From Hevea brasiliensis (lineage: Eukaryota; Streptophyta; Magnoliopsida; Malpighiales; Euphorbiaceae), in the NCBI RefSeq assembly GCF_030052815.1, contig NC_079505.1, forward strand, positions 64,131,613-64,195,612: a stretch of 64,000 nt of DNA, given 5' to 3'. The position numbers and the translations under genes are program-made. Every line of letters starts with the position of its first letter. The stretch's first letter is position 1. The notes beneath the pieces were generated by a model, which was not told the origin of the DNA, searched no databases, and was given only the letters and a program-made list of their open reading frames with translations. Shown in pieces: positions 35,400-49,200 of the stretch.

Positions 35400-38340
35400 T
35401 TAAGAAGCCACTCTTTTCATATTGGGACACTCCCTCAACATGTGTCCCTTCTATCCATATCTGTAACACTCAGAGGTTCCAAACTTGCAAGGTCCTCGAT
35501 GAAGTTTCCCACACCTAACACAACCAGAAGTATCCGAACCTGATCTAGATTAGTTTCCCATCCCAAGGCCTAAATTGATTTTGTTCCAGAACTTATCCTT
35601 TTTTTGTTTCTTACCAAACTTCCTTCCTTTTTCCTTCTTAATCCCGAATGAGGATATAGTCTTGGTCAAGTGATTAAACGTCCCTGCATCTGTAGCCTTT
35701 AGAATTGTGAACTGTTCAGTCTTCATACTTTTTAAATCCAAACTCCCTTCAATGATAGCCCACTTCCATTTACCTTGTAACATCTATTATTGACTGGAAG
35801 CTGTGGGTTTTTGCCACTAAAATCAATGAGAAGTATTTGAAGTGTAACCTTTGGGTGTACCTTTTTACTTTTTTCTTATCAGTATCATACTCTTGTTTTA
35901 CAAACTACAGGAGATCCACAAACTTATCTGTATACTCATCCATACTCATACTAGTTGTCTGTCTTAACTACTCAAAATCTATCACCCTCAACTCCCTAAA
36001 ACTTTCTAGGAAGGCTCAGTTAGTAAATTTTACCACAAACTAAGACCATGTAATGCTGTCAACCTTGTCAGCAATGTAGGTCTTATACCATTCCTTTAAT
36101 TTTTTTTGCATTTCAAGGTAAAAGCAGCCATCTGAATGGCCCTACTATTATTAGCATCCAACTCATCAGCCATCATTTTGACTGCCTTAACATACTCGAA
36201 AAGATCATCTCCTTCCTTATATCTAGGTGCATCTAACTTCAAGTAGTTTGTCATCTTTGCCTTAGAGGGTTAATTGCACCAACCATCCCTGAACTTAGGG
36301 GATTTTTTCATTTTCATCCCTAAACTTTAGTTTCTTAAAATAAAATCACTCAACTTAAGTTTTATTTCAAGAAAAGTCACTCTTACCTATAATAACAGGT
36401 TTACCAGTTAAAAATAAAATTACTATTTTATCCATCTCTCAAAAGAAATAGTCTCTCATTGCTATAATCATCCTCTATGGTAGGCTCTGGCTCAATTTAT
36501 GCACTGGCCACATCTTCCTTAAGAGGAGCAAAGAAGAAATCCATGTCACTACAAAATCCCATCTCATCAAACATCATCATCTTTAACCCATAGGGATCTT
36601 AAATGGCCTTGTACCCTCAAACTTCAACTCCTCAATCAATCTCATTGCATCCTCCGTATTTCATACCTATGAATATAAGCAAAAGTAGAAGTTTTAAAAA
36701 CATAGCATAAAGGAAGAAACAAAGAAGGCCTAAATGATCATTCAACATAATTTAACTATCAGTTTTTCATTTACTACAGAATATATTTATGAACATAAAA
36801 TTTCATAATCTGATAACTTACAGCAATTTTACTGGACATAATAATTCAATTAAAAATATTCATTACACAAGTAGACTAAAAATCAAATCAAATCTTATCA
36901 TTTAATAGAATCATTAAGTGAACTGCCTAGATCTCACCGTTGATTACAGGTGAGGAAAGACTTTACTGTAAAAATTTCAATGTTGAGTGGAGAAAATTAT
37001 TAAGAAAATAATGAGAAGAAATCAAATAGATTAGATCTAACAAAAAACTAAAAAATCCTTGGTCTAATCCTAAAACCCACATCATAAAACAAAATAAACT
37101 TTAAAACCCATCTCAAAAAGTTTCAACTTTCAGAGATCCACCGAACAAAAGAGAAGGGAAAACAACATACGGACACAAACCCATTGTATATGAACAAGAA
37201 TTGCAAAGAAGAAGTTTAGAGAAGAAGAAGAACTACAGTAGATAGAGAAGGAGAGTTACAGTAGATATAGAAAGAGAGTTACAAAGAGAAGAAGAGTCAC
37301 GTTTGCATCTATTCCAACATCTTCAACTACTTTTTAAGAATTTATTATGCATCTAGCTAAATCTCTCACCTTTCCCTAATGTCGTTTCTTCCTTCTTCCT
37401 TAATAAGCACCATTCCATCAAATTGGCCATTAACCTTTATTCTTGCTCCACACAATTTCATCAACTCTTTCTTCAGCTTCCCACATCCTCTTTAGAGAAA
37501 AAAAAAAAAAAACAAAAAAAACAAAATCACTTCTCACATCCTTAGGTCCATATCATTTTAAGAGGTAAATATAGGAGAAAGAAGAGGAGGGGGACGAAGG
37601 TCATGGAGGAGAGAGCTGGGAAGGAAATGGCTGGATAGAAAATTAAAAAGAGGCAAAATAATATTTTTATTCTTATTAAGAGAGAAGGGTAAAAGAGTAA
37701 TTTTAATTAATTTTAACCTATAAACCTGCTATTGCAGGTCAAAGTGACTTTTCTTCAAATGGAGCTTAAGTTGAGTGATTTTATTTTAAGAAATTGAAGT
37801 TTAGGGATGAAGATGAAAAGACCCCCTAAGTTCAAGGATAGTTAGTGCAATTAAACCCTTGTTATGGTCTCTTGTGTAGGAATTATTAGGGCTGTAGGAG
37901 GTGGTACTTGTTCTCCTATAACTCCCTCCATGGGATTTTGAGTTCCCATGGTAGCTAAAGAAATGGCAGAAAGTAAGATGGGTAGGGCACGAAATAAGGA
38001 TATGGATGTGGCCCATGATATCTAAACACATAATATGGCCCTTGCTAAGGTAGAGACATAAATTCTGACTCATCTCCTCCCTCAATAAAACTACCTTCTC
38101 CCACTCTTCTCATGCCCGCAAACTCAAGATTTTCATGCTATTGGGAAAAGCCATGAGAACTCCTTTATGCATCTATCGACATTCTGGGTGCACTAGGGGT
38201 TTTCTATTGACCTCAAAAGACCTTCTAGGGCCTCTTGAAGATTCTCCCTTTCCACCTCTATCTACTCTTTCCCTAATAAAAGGGTTAGCATATAATGCTC
38301 TAATATCCTCATTCTAGGGTGGGGCATCGGTCAACTTAAT
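35400..38340 (-). pseudogene. Ty3/gypsy gag remnant, split by a Mutator-like element
   Basis: The C-terminal part (35400-36266) carries RYKEGDDLFEYVKAVKMMAD, typical of the retrotransposon gag domain. Its two zinc-knuckle units are CVRCGKLHRGPC and a damaged CYRYG-KGHMLREC in which the second Cys is Tyr and a stop is present. The N-terminal part (37859 to about 38340) has MGTQNPMEGVIGEQVPPP and stop-broken sequence. The two halves are separated by the element at 36267-37858. Confidence 0.8.
36267..37858. mobile_element. Non-autonomous Mutator-like element in gag, with a captured exon-like fragment
   Basis: Ends GGGTTAATTGCACCAACC and its inverse at 37858 open arms of about 200 bp that both contain CCCTGAACTT- or CCCTAAACTT-type words. 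The 9-bp flanks TGCCTTAGA and TTGTTATGG do not match well, so the target duplication has decayed or the flank changed. The centre contains sequence with coding character on the minus strand (about 36450-36660): LIEELKFEGTRPFKIP and MFDEMGFCSDMDFFFAPL, broken by stops. This suggests a fragment of a gene or of an autonomous relative. Confidence 0.82.
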
Positions 38341-38597
38341 AGACTGTCTTGAACCTTGTATTTTCTAAAAGCAAACATGAAGTGTTGAGCACATAAAGTT
38401 CATGTGAAGCCACATGAACACACATTATATAATCAAACATAACATACATATAACATACAATATGTAACAAACAAAGACTTAAACCTACAGGAAATGTATT
38501 TCCCTAACAGTGTTGTGAATATACTTCCTTTTCATACTTCATTTTCATACTTTTCCTATCCCTTTACTAGCATCTAGGTCCACTCGTCTAACCTAGA

Positions 38598-38609
38598 GCT
38601 TTGATACCA
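38598..38609 (-). other. Primer binding site of the gypsy element
   Basis: Minus-strand TGGTATCAAAGC, one mismatch from the initiator Met tRNA site, nine bases from the LTR end. Confidence 0.85.
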
Positions 38610-38618
38610 ACTTTATAA

Positions 38619-40724
38619 TGACCCAAATAGGGAGCCATTACTGACGCTAGGAATCTAATCAGCTTAAGGCTGTCAGAACCCATAGCAAGCCTAAAAACTT
38701 GTTAAACATACACATATTCTTGTATCTCATAATCCAAGCATACTCCAAACTATTACACTAAGATTGGCTCAAAATTTGAACCTTAACATGCATAAAATCA
38801 CTAAAGTGTAATTAGTTCATATATACATTCTCACATAAGGAGTTAGCTTAGATTTCAACCGTTCATAATGGCATCACTTATACTTAAGGTACAACATCTA
38901 TCATAAACTTGAATATCAGTACAGTAATCATTCTTTTACATATTACATGTCCACTAAACCTACAATATATATATAAACACTCTATAGCTACTCCTGTTGC
39001 TCAAACTCTAAAAGACTCTTCTACTACTGCACACCAACATTTGGGGTTAAGGGATGAGCTCACATAAGCTCAGTGAGTAAACTAACCAACATTAATTATA
39101 TTATTCATTTCATGCATATGAAATGCATCATCCAAATGAGTTTTCACATCACAAGCATTCTACATAAGATGGGCTTATTACCAGTGATTCCTCAGATCCA
39201 ATATGCCCAACTTATACAGAGGCTCCTTAAGACTTTCTCTTAAAAGTAATGCACCAGGGGCCTTTTAGGCTTCACCTGGTCTTAACACCACAGATCATGA
39301 ATGATCACATCATAAACATAACATATACATAACATAGGGTGAATCAGTGGGTTATCCAAATTCTATCATGCATCAATAATAATTATGCAAAAATGCAATA
39401 TATTCATGTTCTAGATATATACAACCTAGTAAACAATGAAATGATGCATGTGGATGATCATGAATCATATTTAAAGAATTTTACATTTATTAGGATTAGA
39501 GTTACTCACCTCTTATAGCTTACCAACCACCAAACTCAAACGAAAGCTATCTTCGGATCCTTAACTTTTTGAGTTTCTCAAGCTCGATCCTATAACATTA
39601 GACTTTAAAGGGTTAATGCAAGGCTCTAAAACTCTATACACATATTAAACATCTTATTCTAGGCCCTTAGGAACCATAAAATTATATTTTGGAACCTTAG
39701 AAGGGAAGGAAGAATAAGTTTAGGAGAACCAACTTTGGTTATTGAAGTCTTAGACTTTGGCTATCAAACCTAGAAATTTTTAGATTCCCCTAAGAAACTA
39801 CATGCTTCGGCTATCGAAACTATGGCTTTTGGCAACCGAACCTGGGAATTTCTAAAATTCTCAAATAGAACACCTGTAGAATCCTTCTCCCGAAAACGTC
39901 AAAACTCATCCTAAAGTTTCAAAACACAAACCAAACATATAAACATGTCTCTAGGGGCTAAAATAACTTGAAATAACACTCAAATCCAACATATATAATC
40001 CAAAAACAAAAAAACCTAGGTTTTCCCCAAAACTAACATAACATAAATAAGGATTCCCTCAAATCCAGTAAGGAAAACTAGCCATTTAAGGCCATAACAC
40101 TTAAACATAACTAAACTAACAATAAAGCATAAAATTTCAGCATAAAATCACAAAACTCTAACCCTAGCATGCATTAACTTTCCCAAGGCTCATCTTAAAC
40201 ACAACTTAACATGAAATTGAAGTTATGGAAAACTTAATTTCTCATCAACATGCTTGGATCTTCCTATTAAATCAAAAAGAAAAGAATTTTACCTCTTTTT
40301 TTAGAGCTTAGAAGTGAGAGAACCAAAGACCTAAAGCTTGAAACCACTCCCCCAAGCTTCTAAATAGAAAAATCCGTGCTCAAATCCTAGAAAATGTCAA
40401 GGAAATTGCCCCAAAGAACTCCTTACAAAATCTAACAATTAAGAGAAAAAGGGAATAGGAAGAAACAAATTTCTTTTGACAGAAACAAATCTTGGTCCCT
40501 TTTTATACCCTCACTGTCGAGAGACTTTCGGCTGCCGGAAGCCTTAGTTCTTGCTATCGGAGTCCATTCTGTTCAAAGTGGATTTGAATAGTAAAAAGGA
40601 CTTTAGCTGCTGAAAGTCCTTCAGCTGCCGAAGTTCCTTTTGCCTAAAATACATTTAAAACTTTTCTTTAGTTAAAATAATTAAAACATTTTCATTTTTA
40701 AATACATTTTGAACACGTCACACA

Positions 40725-40807
<83 letters not shown>

Positions 40808-40900
40808 TACCACCATTCTCTTGTCAGTGGGATCTTTGAATTCCACAGAATATTATATGTACAGCAAAAATTTCGACTTCAAGAACTGGTGGGTGTTACA
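38619..40900 (-). repeat. 5' LTR of the gypsy element, 2.3 kb
   Basis: On the minus strand it runs from TGTAACACCCACC (40900) to GGGTCA (38619), next to the primer site. There is no second copy in the window, because the 3' end of the element is lost. It includes the (CATA)n/(TA)n tract at 40721-40805. Confidence 0.82.
40721..40805. repeat. Compound (CATA)n(TA)n microsatellite
   Basis: About eight CATA units pass directly into about 26 TA units within the LTR. Confidence 0.95.
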
Positions 40901-41465
40901 TAATTATTTGATGGTGTATTTATGAGATTAAATTTAACAATCTTGTGTTTGTAGATATATATGAGTAGATAACAGAAAAGATAATTCAAGAACATAAAAA
41001 GGAAAGGGAATGGATGAAATTGATGTAAATAGCATCGAAAGGGCAGCAAAAATGAGTTTATGCATGGTGGAGTAGATGTTTTTTATCCTCAGACTAAATC
41101 CAAAAATGGAGTCAGTTCTTTAATCTTGAAATACTTTTCTCTCTACCAATGGGTTTTACCTCAGTAGCAGAGTTTGAATCCAAGTTCAAATCAATTATAA
41201 CAAAAAAAAAAAAAAAAAACCAGCCCTTTTCCCAGTGATACTTAGGTTGATAATTTATGATATCTTCTTTTGATCGCTATAATACAAGGGGTGACTACTT
41301 ACGGAAATTCTTGCCTAGACTCATCCACCATTGACCTAAGATACAAACACGTGGGGCCATATATTTAACATGTGGATCCCATCATACATCTTGTGTCTTG
41401 GGTCCATGGTAGATCGGATCTAGGCAAGAAAAATCCAAAGAAACAATTAAGAAGCAACTTAATTT
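40901..41465. other. Short intergenic stretch between gypsy LTR and CACTA
   Basis: Holds a small foldback MITE (41306-41433) and an A18 run near 41202-41219 preceded by AGTTTGAATCC, which looks like a SINE tail but could not be confirmed. Confidence 0.5.
41306..41433. mobile_element. Small foldback MITE, about 128 bp
   Basis: Arms TTCTTGCCTAGA...CACCAT.GACC.AAGA.ACAA are inverted at the two ends over roughly 50 bases. No target duplication could be fixed. Confidence 0.6.
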
Positions 41466-41479
41466 CACTACAAAAAAAA

Positions 41480-41720
41480 ATTGAATTAGCAACCGATTCA
41501 ATTAAAATTGGTTGCTAATCTATTTAGTAACTAATTCAGTCGATTGCAATGAGTTTTGTTGCCAATAGCAATCGATAACCAAATCAGTTGCTAAATTAAT
41601 TAAATTTAAAAAAAAAATAAAACTTTTGTTAAAAAACTATCAGCTACTAGAAGAAACTGATTTAGCGATTGAAATCGGTTGCTAAATAGTAGCCGAAACA
41701 TAAACAGTTGTAAAAAAATT
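41480..41720. repeat. Left subterminal repeat cluster of the CACTA element
   Basis: Repeated GCAACCGATT / GGTTGCTAAT / GATTGCTAAA-type words in both orientations. Confidence 0.8.
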
Positions 41721-42433
41721 TAGTGTCTTTAATTTTGTAATTTTGCAACCATTTTGTAAATTCATTGCTAATTTAAAAAAATTATAAAAAAAATAAATTT
41801 CTAAATAACAAATAAAAAATTCAAATAAATAAAATTTTCAAAAAATTACTAAAATAATAAATTATTAATGAAAAATAATACTAAAAAGTAATATAAAAAT
41901 ATCATAAAAAATTTCGAATAATAACTATTATAAAAAATATTGACAAAAAATTAAATATAAAAAGATATTTATAAGACAAATTACGAAAAAATTACCATAT
42001 ATATATATATATATATTATAACAAAAAAATTACTAAAAATTAATACTACAAATAATTTACTAACAAAAAATATATTTGTATAAAAATTTTTATTTTATGA
42101 TGAAGAAAATTAAATTAAATAAAAATATGAGAAGGAAAAAGATGATTAAGAAGAAAAAAGATGAAAAGGAAAAAGATGATGAAGAAAATAAACAAGAAAG
42201 AAAAAGATGATGAGGAAAATAGATGAAAAAAAAGGGTTAATTGCCAAAAAAACCCTGAAGTTTGGCAATTTTTACAATTAAACCCTGAAGTTTGCATAAT
42301 TGCCAATTAAATCCTCAAATTTGATTAATGTCTCAAATAGAACGACCGTTAAAAAACTGTTAGTATACTTAAGGGGAGTTACACATCAGTGGTCGTATCA
42401 TCATTATAGAAGCCACATCAGAAACCTCAAATT

Positions 42434-43082
42434 GGGATTAATTGCCAAAAAAATCATGAAATTTGTCAATTTTTGCAATTAAACCCTAAAATTTACATAA
42501 TTGCTAATTAAACCCTCATGTTTGATTGATGTCTCAAAATGCCCGACCACCAATAAATCATTAATATATTTCAATAAATAAGAAATTATAATTCAAATTC
42601 TATTATACTTTTTGTCTTTATCAATACTTTAACTCTGTTATGCAAATAATTAATTAGTGTATCATTTTAATCACACTGTTTACTAAGCTGAATCCATTTC
42701 TCAGTGATTTTATTGTTAATTTCTCCGAACTCTGTAACTTTCTCCTTAAGAGCATTTCTTTGCTGAAGCAAATATGTCAGTAGCTCCTTCTTTGGGCCAT
42801 TGTAAGGTGGATTAAATTACTAAAAAAAAGAACAGTCATTTTTTTAATCAATTATCTATTAATATCAGCTATCAACAAACTTATAAAGTATAGCTCCTAA
42901 CCAAAATAGTCAAAACAAAAGCTATTACAATTATCTCCTAAGCACTACACACTAACGGTTTATTGATGGTTGAGTCAATTTGAGACATCAATTAAATATG
43001 AGGGTTTTATTGGTAATTATGCAAACTTTAGAGTTTAATTGTAAAAATTTGCAAACTTCATGGTTTTTTTATCAATTTACCC
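42434..43082. mobile_element. Smaller foldback unit of the same family at the centre of F
   Basis: It starts GGGATTAATTGCCAAAAAAA and ends with the inverse. Its arms of about 110 bp resemble the outer arms. No matching target duplication was found, so it is either a nested relative placed at the palindrome centre or an inner duplicate of the arms. Confidence 0.65.
42690..42825 (-). pseudogene. Captured exon fragment (coiled-coil-like)
   Basis: On the minus strand, a T-rich acceptor (TTTTTTTTAG) is followed by about 45 open codons reading NPPYNGPKKELLTYLLQQRN, then ALKEKVTEFGEINNKITEKW and IQLSKQ, to a stop. The heptad-like pattern suggests a coiled coil. It may come from a MULE accessory gene or a captured host gene, and no parent was recognised. 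Confidence 0.55.
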
Positions 43083-43203
43083 TAATTTGGAGTTTCTGAT
43101 GTGGCTTTTATAGTGATGATATGGCAGCTGATGTGGAATTCCCATTAAGAATACTAACGGTTTTTTGATGATGGGTTTGTGACACCCCTCACCCGACTAT
43201 AAT

Positions 43204-46200
43204 TGTAACACCCTCACTTTAGCAAGTACATACATTCTACTATTCTGGTGACCGGTGTCAGTCCGGACAGCTAGAATGTCTAGAACTATATTTAGATTAG
43301 AGTGAGGAGTCATAAATAATTCAAATAAGTGTAAGAAAAATTAAGGAAAAATTTTAGAAATAAAATACACAACAAAGTTAAATGACTCGGTGCCCTGGTG
43401 ATTGGTGACCCTAATGGGAAGTAGCGGTGAAGACAGCTAGTAATCCTAAACCCGAGAGGAATCTGTGAAATAATTTCTGGGATGCCAGAGAAGAGTTATA
43501 GAGCCCTAAGTAGCATTAGAATGCCAAGAAAATGTTAGGGGAATTTTATCAATCGGTACAGACGATTTTGGCTCCTTAAGCCAAACAAAGGGCATTTTGA
43601 TCATTTCACATTCAGAGACGATTTTTGACCAACTTGTCCATTTAAGTAAGTGAATTATATGACATAAAATATAAATAAATATTGCTAAAAATTAAATTGA
43701 AAATGAGTAGGAAAGAAAAGAAAAGAAAATGAATTAAAATGAGAATTATGACATAATATGATGTCATTTAAAAAGCTCCACTAATCACAACTCAACAAGC
43801 CAATTAAAAAGAGATAAAATGGGAAAAAAATGAAAAGAAATCTGCACTTTGTCTTCAACCAGCTGAACCAAGAGAAGAGAGAAAGAGAAAGAAGAGATAA
43901 ACCTCCATTGATGCTTGGTAACAAGCATGAGTTCATCCACCAAACCACCTCAAAACCCTAACTTCCCTTCACAAAAACTTCTCCTCACACCTAGAGCAAG
44001 ACTTGGATAGCAAAAAGGAAGAGAAAAAGTGGAGTTTTCAAGCCTTGGGAATTGGCTAAGTCAAGGTTAGTGCTACTTCTTCCATGAATCCATGAGTTTA
44101 CCTTGTGTAGATTATGAATTGAGTGTTAGTTTTGGAAGAAAGAAAACAAATTATGTAACACCCCCGTTTGCATAGCCTAGTAGATTTCACTGTTCCAGTG
44201 ACCGGTGTCGGTCTGGACAGTTAAGGAGATTAGAACCACACTTAAGTCAATTAGAGAAGCCATAAACACAAATAATTAGTAATGTTCAATTAGTTAAGTA
44301 TAAACAAGAAAATCAGAACAGAAGAAGTTAAACGAGCAAAGAGTCACAGCGATGAGTGACCTCCTCGGGAACGACTGCGAAGTCATTTTAAACTCAAATT
44401 TCGAACCGTAAAAAGTGACGCTGCGGTCCTTAGGACCCTTATGAACACAGTGGAAAAGAGAAAATCACGAAAAAGAACTGTTAAGTCACCAAATAATTAG
44501 GTCGTGAGCCTAAGAAATATGGAATTAATTGCAAACCGGGATGAACCGGTTAGGGGCAATTTGGTCAATTGACCCCGAGAGCTGACTCCTGACCTAACTG
44601 TCAAATAAAATCAGAGCAAAGAAAATTTCGGAATCGAAAATTAAATTAAAGAATTAATAGAAAAAAAAAGAAAAAAAATGAAAAATGAAAAAGTTAAAAA
44701 GGTAATGACATCATGTGGTGACACATGCATGATGCCATAAGTATTTTAATTAAAAATTTATTTAATTAGAATTATGGTCTTCCTAAGAGATAAATATCCA
44801 AAATAAAAAAAAAAACACATTTTTTTACTTCTTCTTTTTCTTCTTTTCCCGTCACCCCTCTTCTCTCTCAATTCTCTCATTTCTTTTCCACCATTAACAC
44901 TCATTTCAAGCTTTCAAAGCTTGATTTTTATTTTATAAACTCCCTAACTCCTTTAAGTAAATCTTGTTCTTGGATCTTGACAAGCATATTGACAACAAAA
45001 AGAAGAGGAAAGAAAGAAGATTTGAAGAGGGAGAAATTCAACAAAAAAAGAAAAGAAAGGTTAGTAAGCTAAACTTGAAATTTCTAGTTGAATTAATTGT
45101 GTTTATAGTTCAATTAATTAGAATTATGCTTAAAATGAAAAGAAATTAATTGTTGGAGGATTAAAGAAAAACTCATCTAGCTAGGGTTTTGATGTGTGTG
45201 CATGAATTTGATGGATTTAAAGGTGTACATGAGCTTGATAGAGTTAAAGAAGCATGTATATAGGCATTGAATTGGTTAAATAAAATAACTTAGTGAGTTA
45301 GGGTTTTGGGACTTAGGGTTTGTGAACCCAAAATACAAGAAATGAGTAAATGGCATCTTTAACCAATTGTGAACTGAAAAATGGTCAATTGTGACCAAAT
45401 AAGTTGTGTTTGAATTATTGGAAGACCTACTTTGAAGGACCAAAACGGGAATTTTACAAGCCCAATTGATATGCCACCAATTGGGGATGAAAATAGACAT
45501 AAAATAGCACAATTTTCATCAAGGAACCATGGCCAAAAACTGACCAAAACTTGGTGAACCAATTGACCAAAGTGAAATGAGAGCAGGCTGCCACTGCACC
45601 AAACTGACCAAATGAATAGTAACTGTTCATTTGGTCATAACTCGAGCTAAACAGGTCAAATTGACCTGAAATTTTTCCAGAAATTAGATAAGATATAGAC
45701 CTAAAACTTTCATGAAGAACACAAACCCAAATTAGGCCATTAACCCATTCAAATTATTGAGCAAAGTTGAGTTACCAAACCTGCAACTCTGCAGAATTGC
45801 CATTGAGCAGTAAAGTTCCAATGGCTATAACTCTTTCTAAAAAACTCGGATTTAGGCGATTCTTGAACCAATGGAAACCTAAGACATAGTAGAAAATTTC
45901 ATATGAAGAAAGTTAGACCAAATTATGAACTTAACTTGATCAAATTACTGAACAAAGTTGGATAAAAAATCTGCCAGAACTGAATACCAAGATGAGCGAT
46001 AATGTGAACAAGAATTGTATTTTGGCCATAACTTGAGCTACAAAACTCCGATTGAGGTGATCCAAAAATGAGAATACACTTAAGACAATAAGAAACATTT
46101 TCTATGAAGGAAGTTTTGTCAAATTCCAACAGTAGATCGACCAATGGAACAGTGAAACTTCGAAGCACCAAAACCGAAAATTGGCAATTTTGCCAAAATG

Positions 46201-49200
46201 ACCTCAGCTTTGAGAAAATGACCAAAACTAACAAGTTTAATGACCAAAATGTGGTATGTGGGTGAAGTTAGAGTTCCCATACCTATTAAGCCTTAAAAAG
46301 TCAACAATTTTACTTCAATAGTGTAGTGAATAGTAACCCGAAACACAAAATTTCGAGAACGTCGAATTTAACACGTTAGAGCTAGGTAAATGTGAAGCTA
46401 AATTTATTTTAGATTTATGTTAAGCTCTAGTACTGAAACATTATAAAAATTGTGTGTTTCAGTTGAAAAAAGTACCGGGAAGGAACCCGAGGAGTCGAGT
46501 CAAGGCCAACAGGCAACTCGCTTGAGGTTTGTGCACAACTAACTCTTTTGTTATTTTTCAATTCCAAATTGATTTGAAATAAATTTATTGTATGATATAT
46601 GATTTTTGTTGTGTTGAGAATTTTAACTTACTGAATGAAATTGTATAATTTGAATATAAATTTTCTTATGCATTTAAGGATTTATTGCATTATTTTGAGG
46701 ATTGTAAATTTTAAGTTTGATGTGTTGCCAACCTTGAGCATGAATTTATGATGATTAAATATATTGATTTGTAAATGCTTTGTAAATAGAAATTGTTTTG
46801 AATATGATTTGAAACCACAGTTGACATGATAAAATATGTTGTGAATTCTCATTAGCTTGTCTAGTGAGATAACTCCTCCACTTGATGGGGCGAGTTTCTT
46901 CATCTCTGGCTTGCCAGTTGGGGAATGATGTGAATGAGTACTCATATATACTAGCTAGTCTTTGTTTCTCCCTTTTAGCCTCGGTTATTGGGAGAATGTG
47001 AAATGTCGTGGTGTACAACACGGCATCTATGTGAATTTTGGGTCATGGGTTCGACTGTGTGTATTGTTGGCAACGCCCTTTAAATTATGCATGATTTGAT
47101 AAATTGTTATTGAAATAAATAATTTGTCAATGATTCAAAATTTTTTTTCATTGCCTCGGAATTTAAAAGAAATATAAATAAATAGTTACTATTTGATCAA
47201 AATGTTATTCGAATGAATAATTTGCATGAATGAAAATGTTGATTTCTAAAGGTCATGGATTTTGAAGAATTTAGAAATTTTAAAATTCTATTTGTTATGA
47301 ATTTTCAAGCATAAATTGTATTAAGTTTTAAATTATTAGTTTGTGCACCACTGAGTTCACCACTCAGCGATAGCTTGTTATGCTGTTGCAGATATCGAGA
47401 CTAGAGGAGCAGCAGATTGAGCTGCTGAGGCCAGGGGAGCTACCTGCTAGAAGTTATCGGGTATAATTTATACCCTGACTGTAAATATTCATTTTGATGT
47501 ATGTATTGCACGTAATTGTATGGACATGTAAAAATGGGTCTTGAGCAGTTTGTATAAAATTTATATAAAGTTGTAATATATATTGCAGTTTGGAATTCTC
47601 TTAATGTAAATATTGTAATGATGTATCTAAATTATTTTGTTTCAAATGAAATATGAATGAAATGGATTGCGAGTATTTTGATAGTGGATTTGAAATTTGA
47701 AAGTTGATAAATGTGTTGAGAAATTGATTGAGATTGAGTATGAAATTGAAGCAGTTGTTGAGAAAAATTTTTAGAAGTGCTTTTTACAGGTATTCGAAGA
47801 ACGGTTTTCTCAAAATACAGAGGAAACTCTGTCAAAATTTTTATAAAATTTGCGAAAAACTAAAATGGACCAAAAATATTAACTAATTTTAATTTTAACT
47901 AAATGTTTTAAATACTTATTAGAAAATGCTCACCACTTATCAAAAATAAGAAAATTGTTTTAAAATCCCTTGTAGAGTACTTAATGAGTTATCGGTAGGT
48001 GAAGTGCGGTAGTTCATTAGGTATTCTACGGGATCATGTTATGCCTTACAGAGGGGTAAGGTGTGACAAATTATGTAGGTATGAAAAACCCTCAATTTTG
48101 GCAGCCTAGGGTACTTTAGAGTTTCAATTATTCAAGTGAATTATAGTTGTGAATTGATGCAATTGAACATGAAATTGATGATTAGAACATTTGATAGCAT
48201 GATGTTTGAGTAAACTGGAATTTTGGAGTTAGGGTTTGGAGCAAACTTAGGGTTTTGCTCATGTGTTCGTGAATAGAAGTCCTAATGGTCAATTATTGAC
48301 CATTTGGCTGTGTTTGATGACGAATTGAAGTGAATTGTGGCTTTGGATTTGAGGTTGAGTATGCTGCCTCATAGGACCTGTAGGGCTGGATGTGAGTCCA
48401 GCAAGTTTGGGTAGCTGTAACTTGAGAGGTGTAGGTTTAATTGGTGCAAGGCCAATTATACATGAAACTAGACACATAATGGCACAACTTTGATGAAGAA
48501 ACCTTGCCCAAAAAACAAACTTAGGATGACCTAAAAATTGGCTAAATCCGGGTAACCAATTCTGGACCTAGTAAAAGTGACCAAATGAACAGTGTTTGTT
48601 CATTTACTCATAACTCAGTGTAGAAAGGTCCAATTGACCTGAAATTTATATCAATGGAAAGCTTAGACAATTTAGAACAACCTTCATGCATAACACAAAC
48701 TCAAATTCTGAACCTAACCAATTCAAATTGCTAGTCTAAGTTAGGACACCAAATCTGGCAAAACCAAATTGCCCAGAAATTCTGGGTACAAGTCAATCCG
48801 GCCAGTTATGGTAAAATGGCCATAACTTGAGCTACAAAACTCCAAATGGAGTGATTCAAAAAGTAAATTAAAGAAGACACATAAAGGAACAACGTCGATG
48901 AAGAAAATTTGGCCAAATTTCCACTGTAATAATGACCAATGGAACAGTAAACTTAAGGTATGAAATCTAAAAATTTTGAATAACATAAAATAAGTTTTGA
49001 AATGGTATTGGAAAACAATGCTAACAAAAATAAAATGCAAAATGTGGTATCTTGGTGAACTTAGGCTTAACAAATCTATTATGAATTAAAAAGTCAACTT
49101 TTGTGTAGGAATGACTAAGTGAATAGTAACAACCAAAATTAATGGAGTGACAGGTACCCTACTTAAATGATTTGATGAATGTTTAAATTATGTAAATGTG

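Larger units (their letters stand above)
32510..40900 (-). mobile_element. Truncated Ty3/gypsy retrotransposon
   Basis: Reversed element. Its 5' LTR is at 38619-40900 and its primer site at 38598-38609, followed by gag and pol running leftwards. It stops inside the integrase core at about 32510, so the integrase C-terminus and the 3' LTR are missing. RT, RNase H and integrase wording resembles the Tekay/Del-type elements of plants, but the C-terminal chromodomain that would confirm this is lost. A 1.6-kb Mutator-like element interrupts gag. Confidence 0.9.

Noticed and set aside
41150..41220. SINE with A18 tail
   Set aside because: A B-box-like word precedes the A-run, but no A box, body or target duplication could be identified.
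42115..42306. Phe/Leu/Ser-rich minus-strand frame
   Set aside because: Purine-rich GATGAAGAAAA-type sequence of the CACTA interior read in reverse. The same artefact occurs at 54916-55200.
47340..47400. CACCACTGAGTTCACCACTCAGCG as a riboswitch-like element
   Set aside because: It is the local form of the conserved CACCACTAAGC segment before the acceptor in the solo LTRs, and no wider riboswitch fold is apparent.
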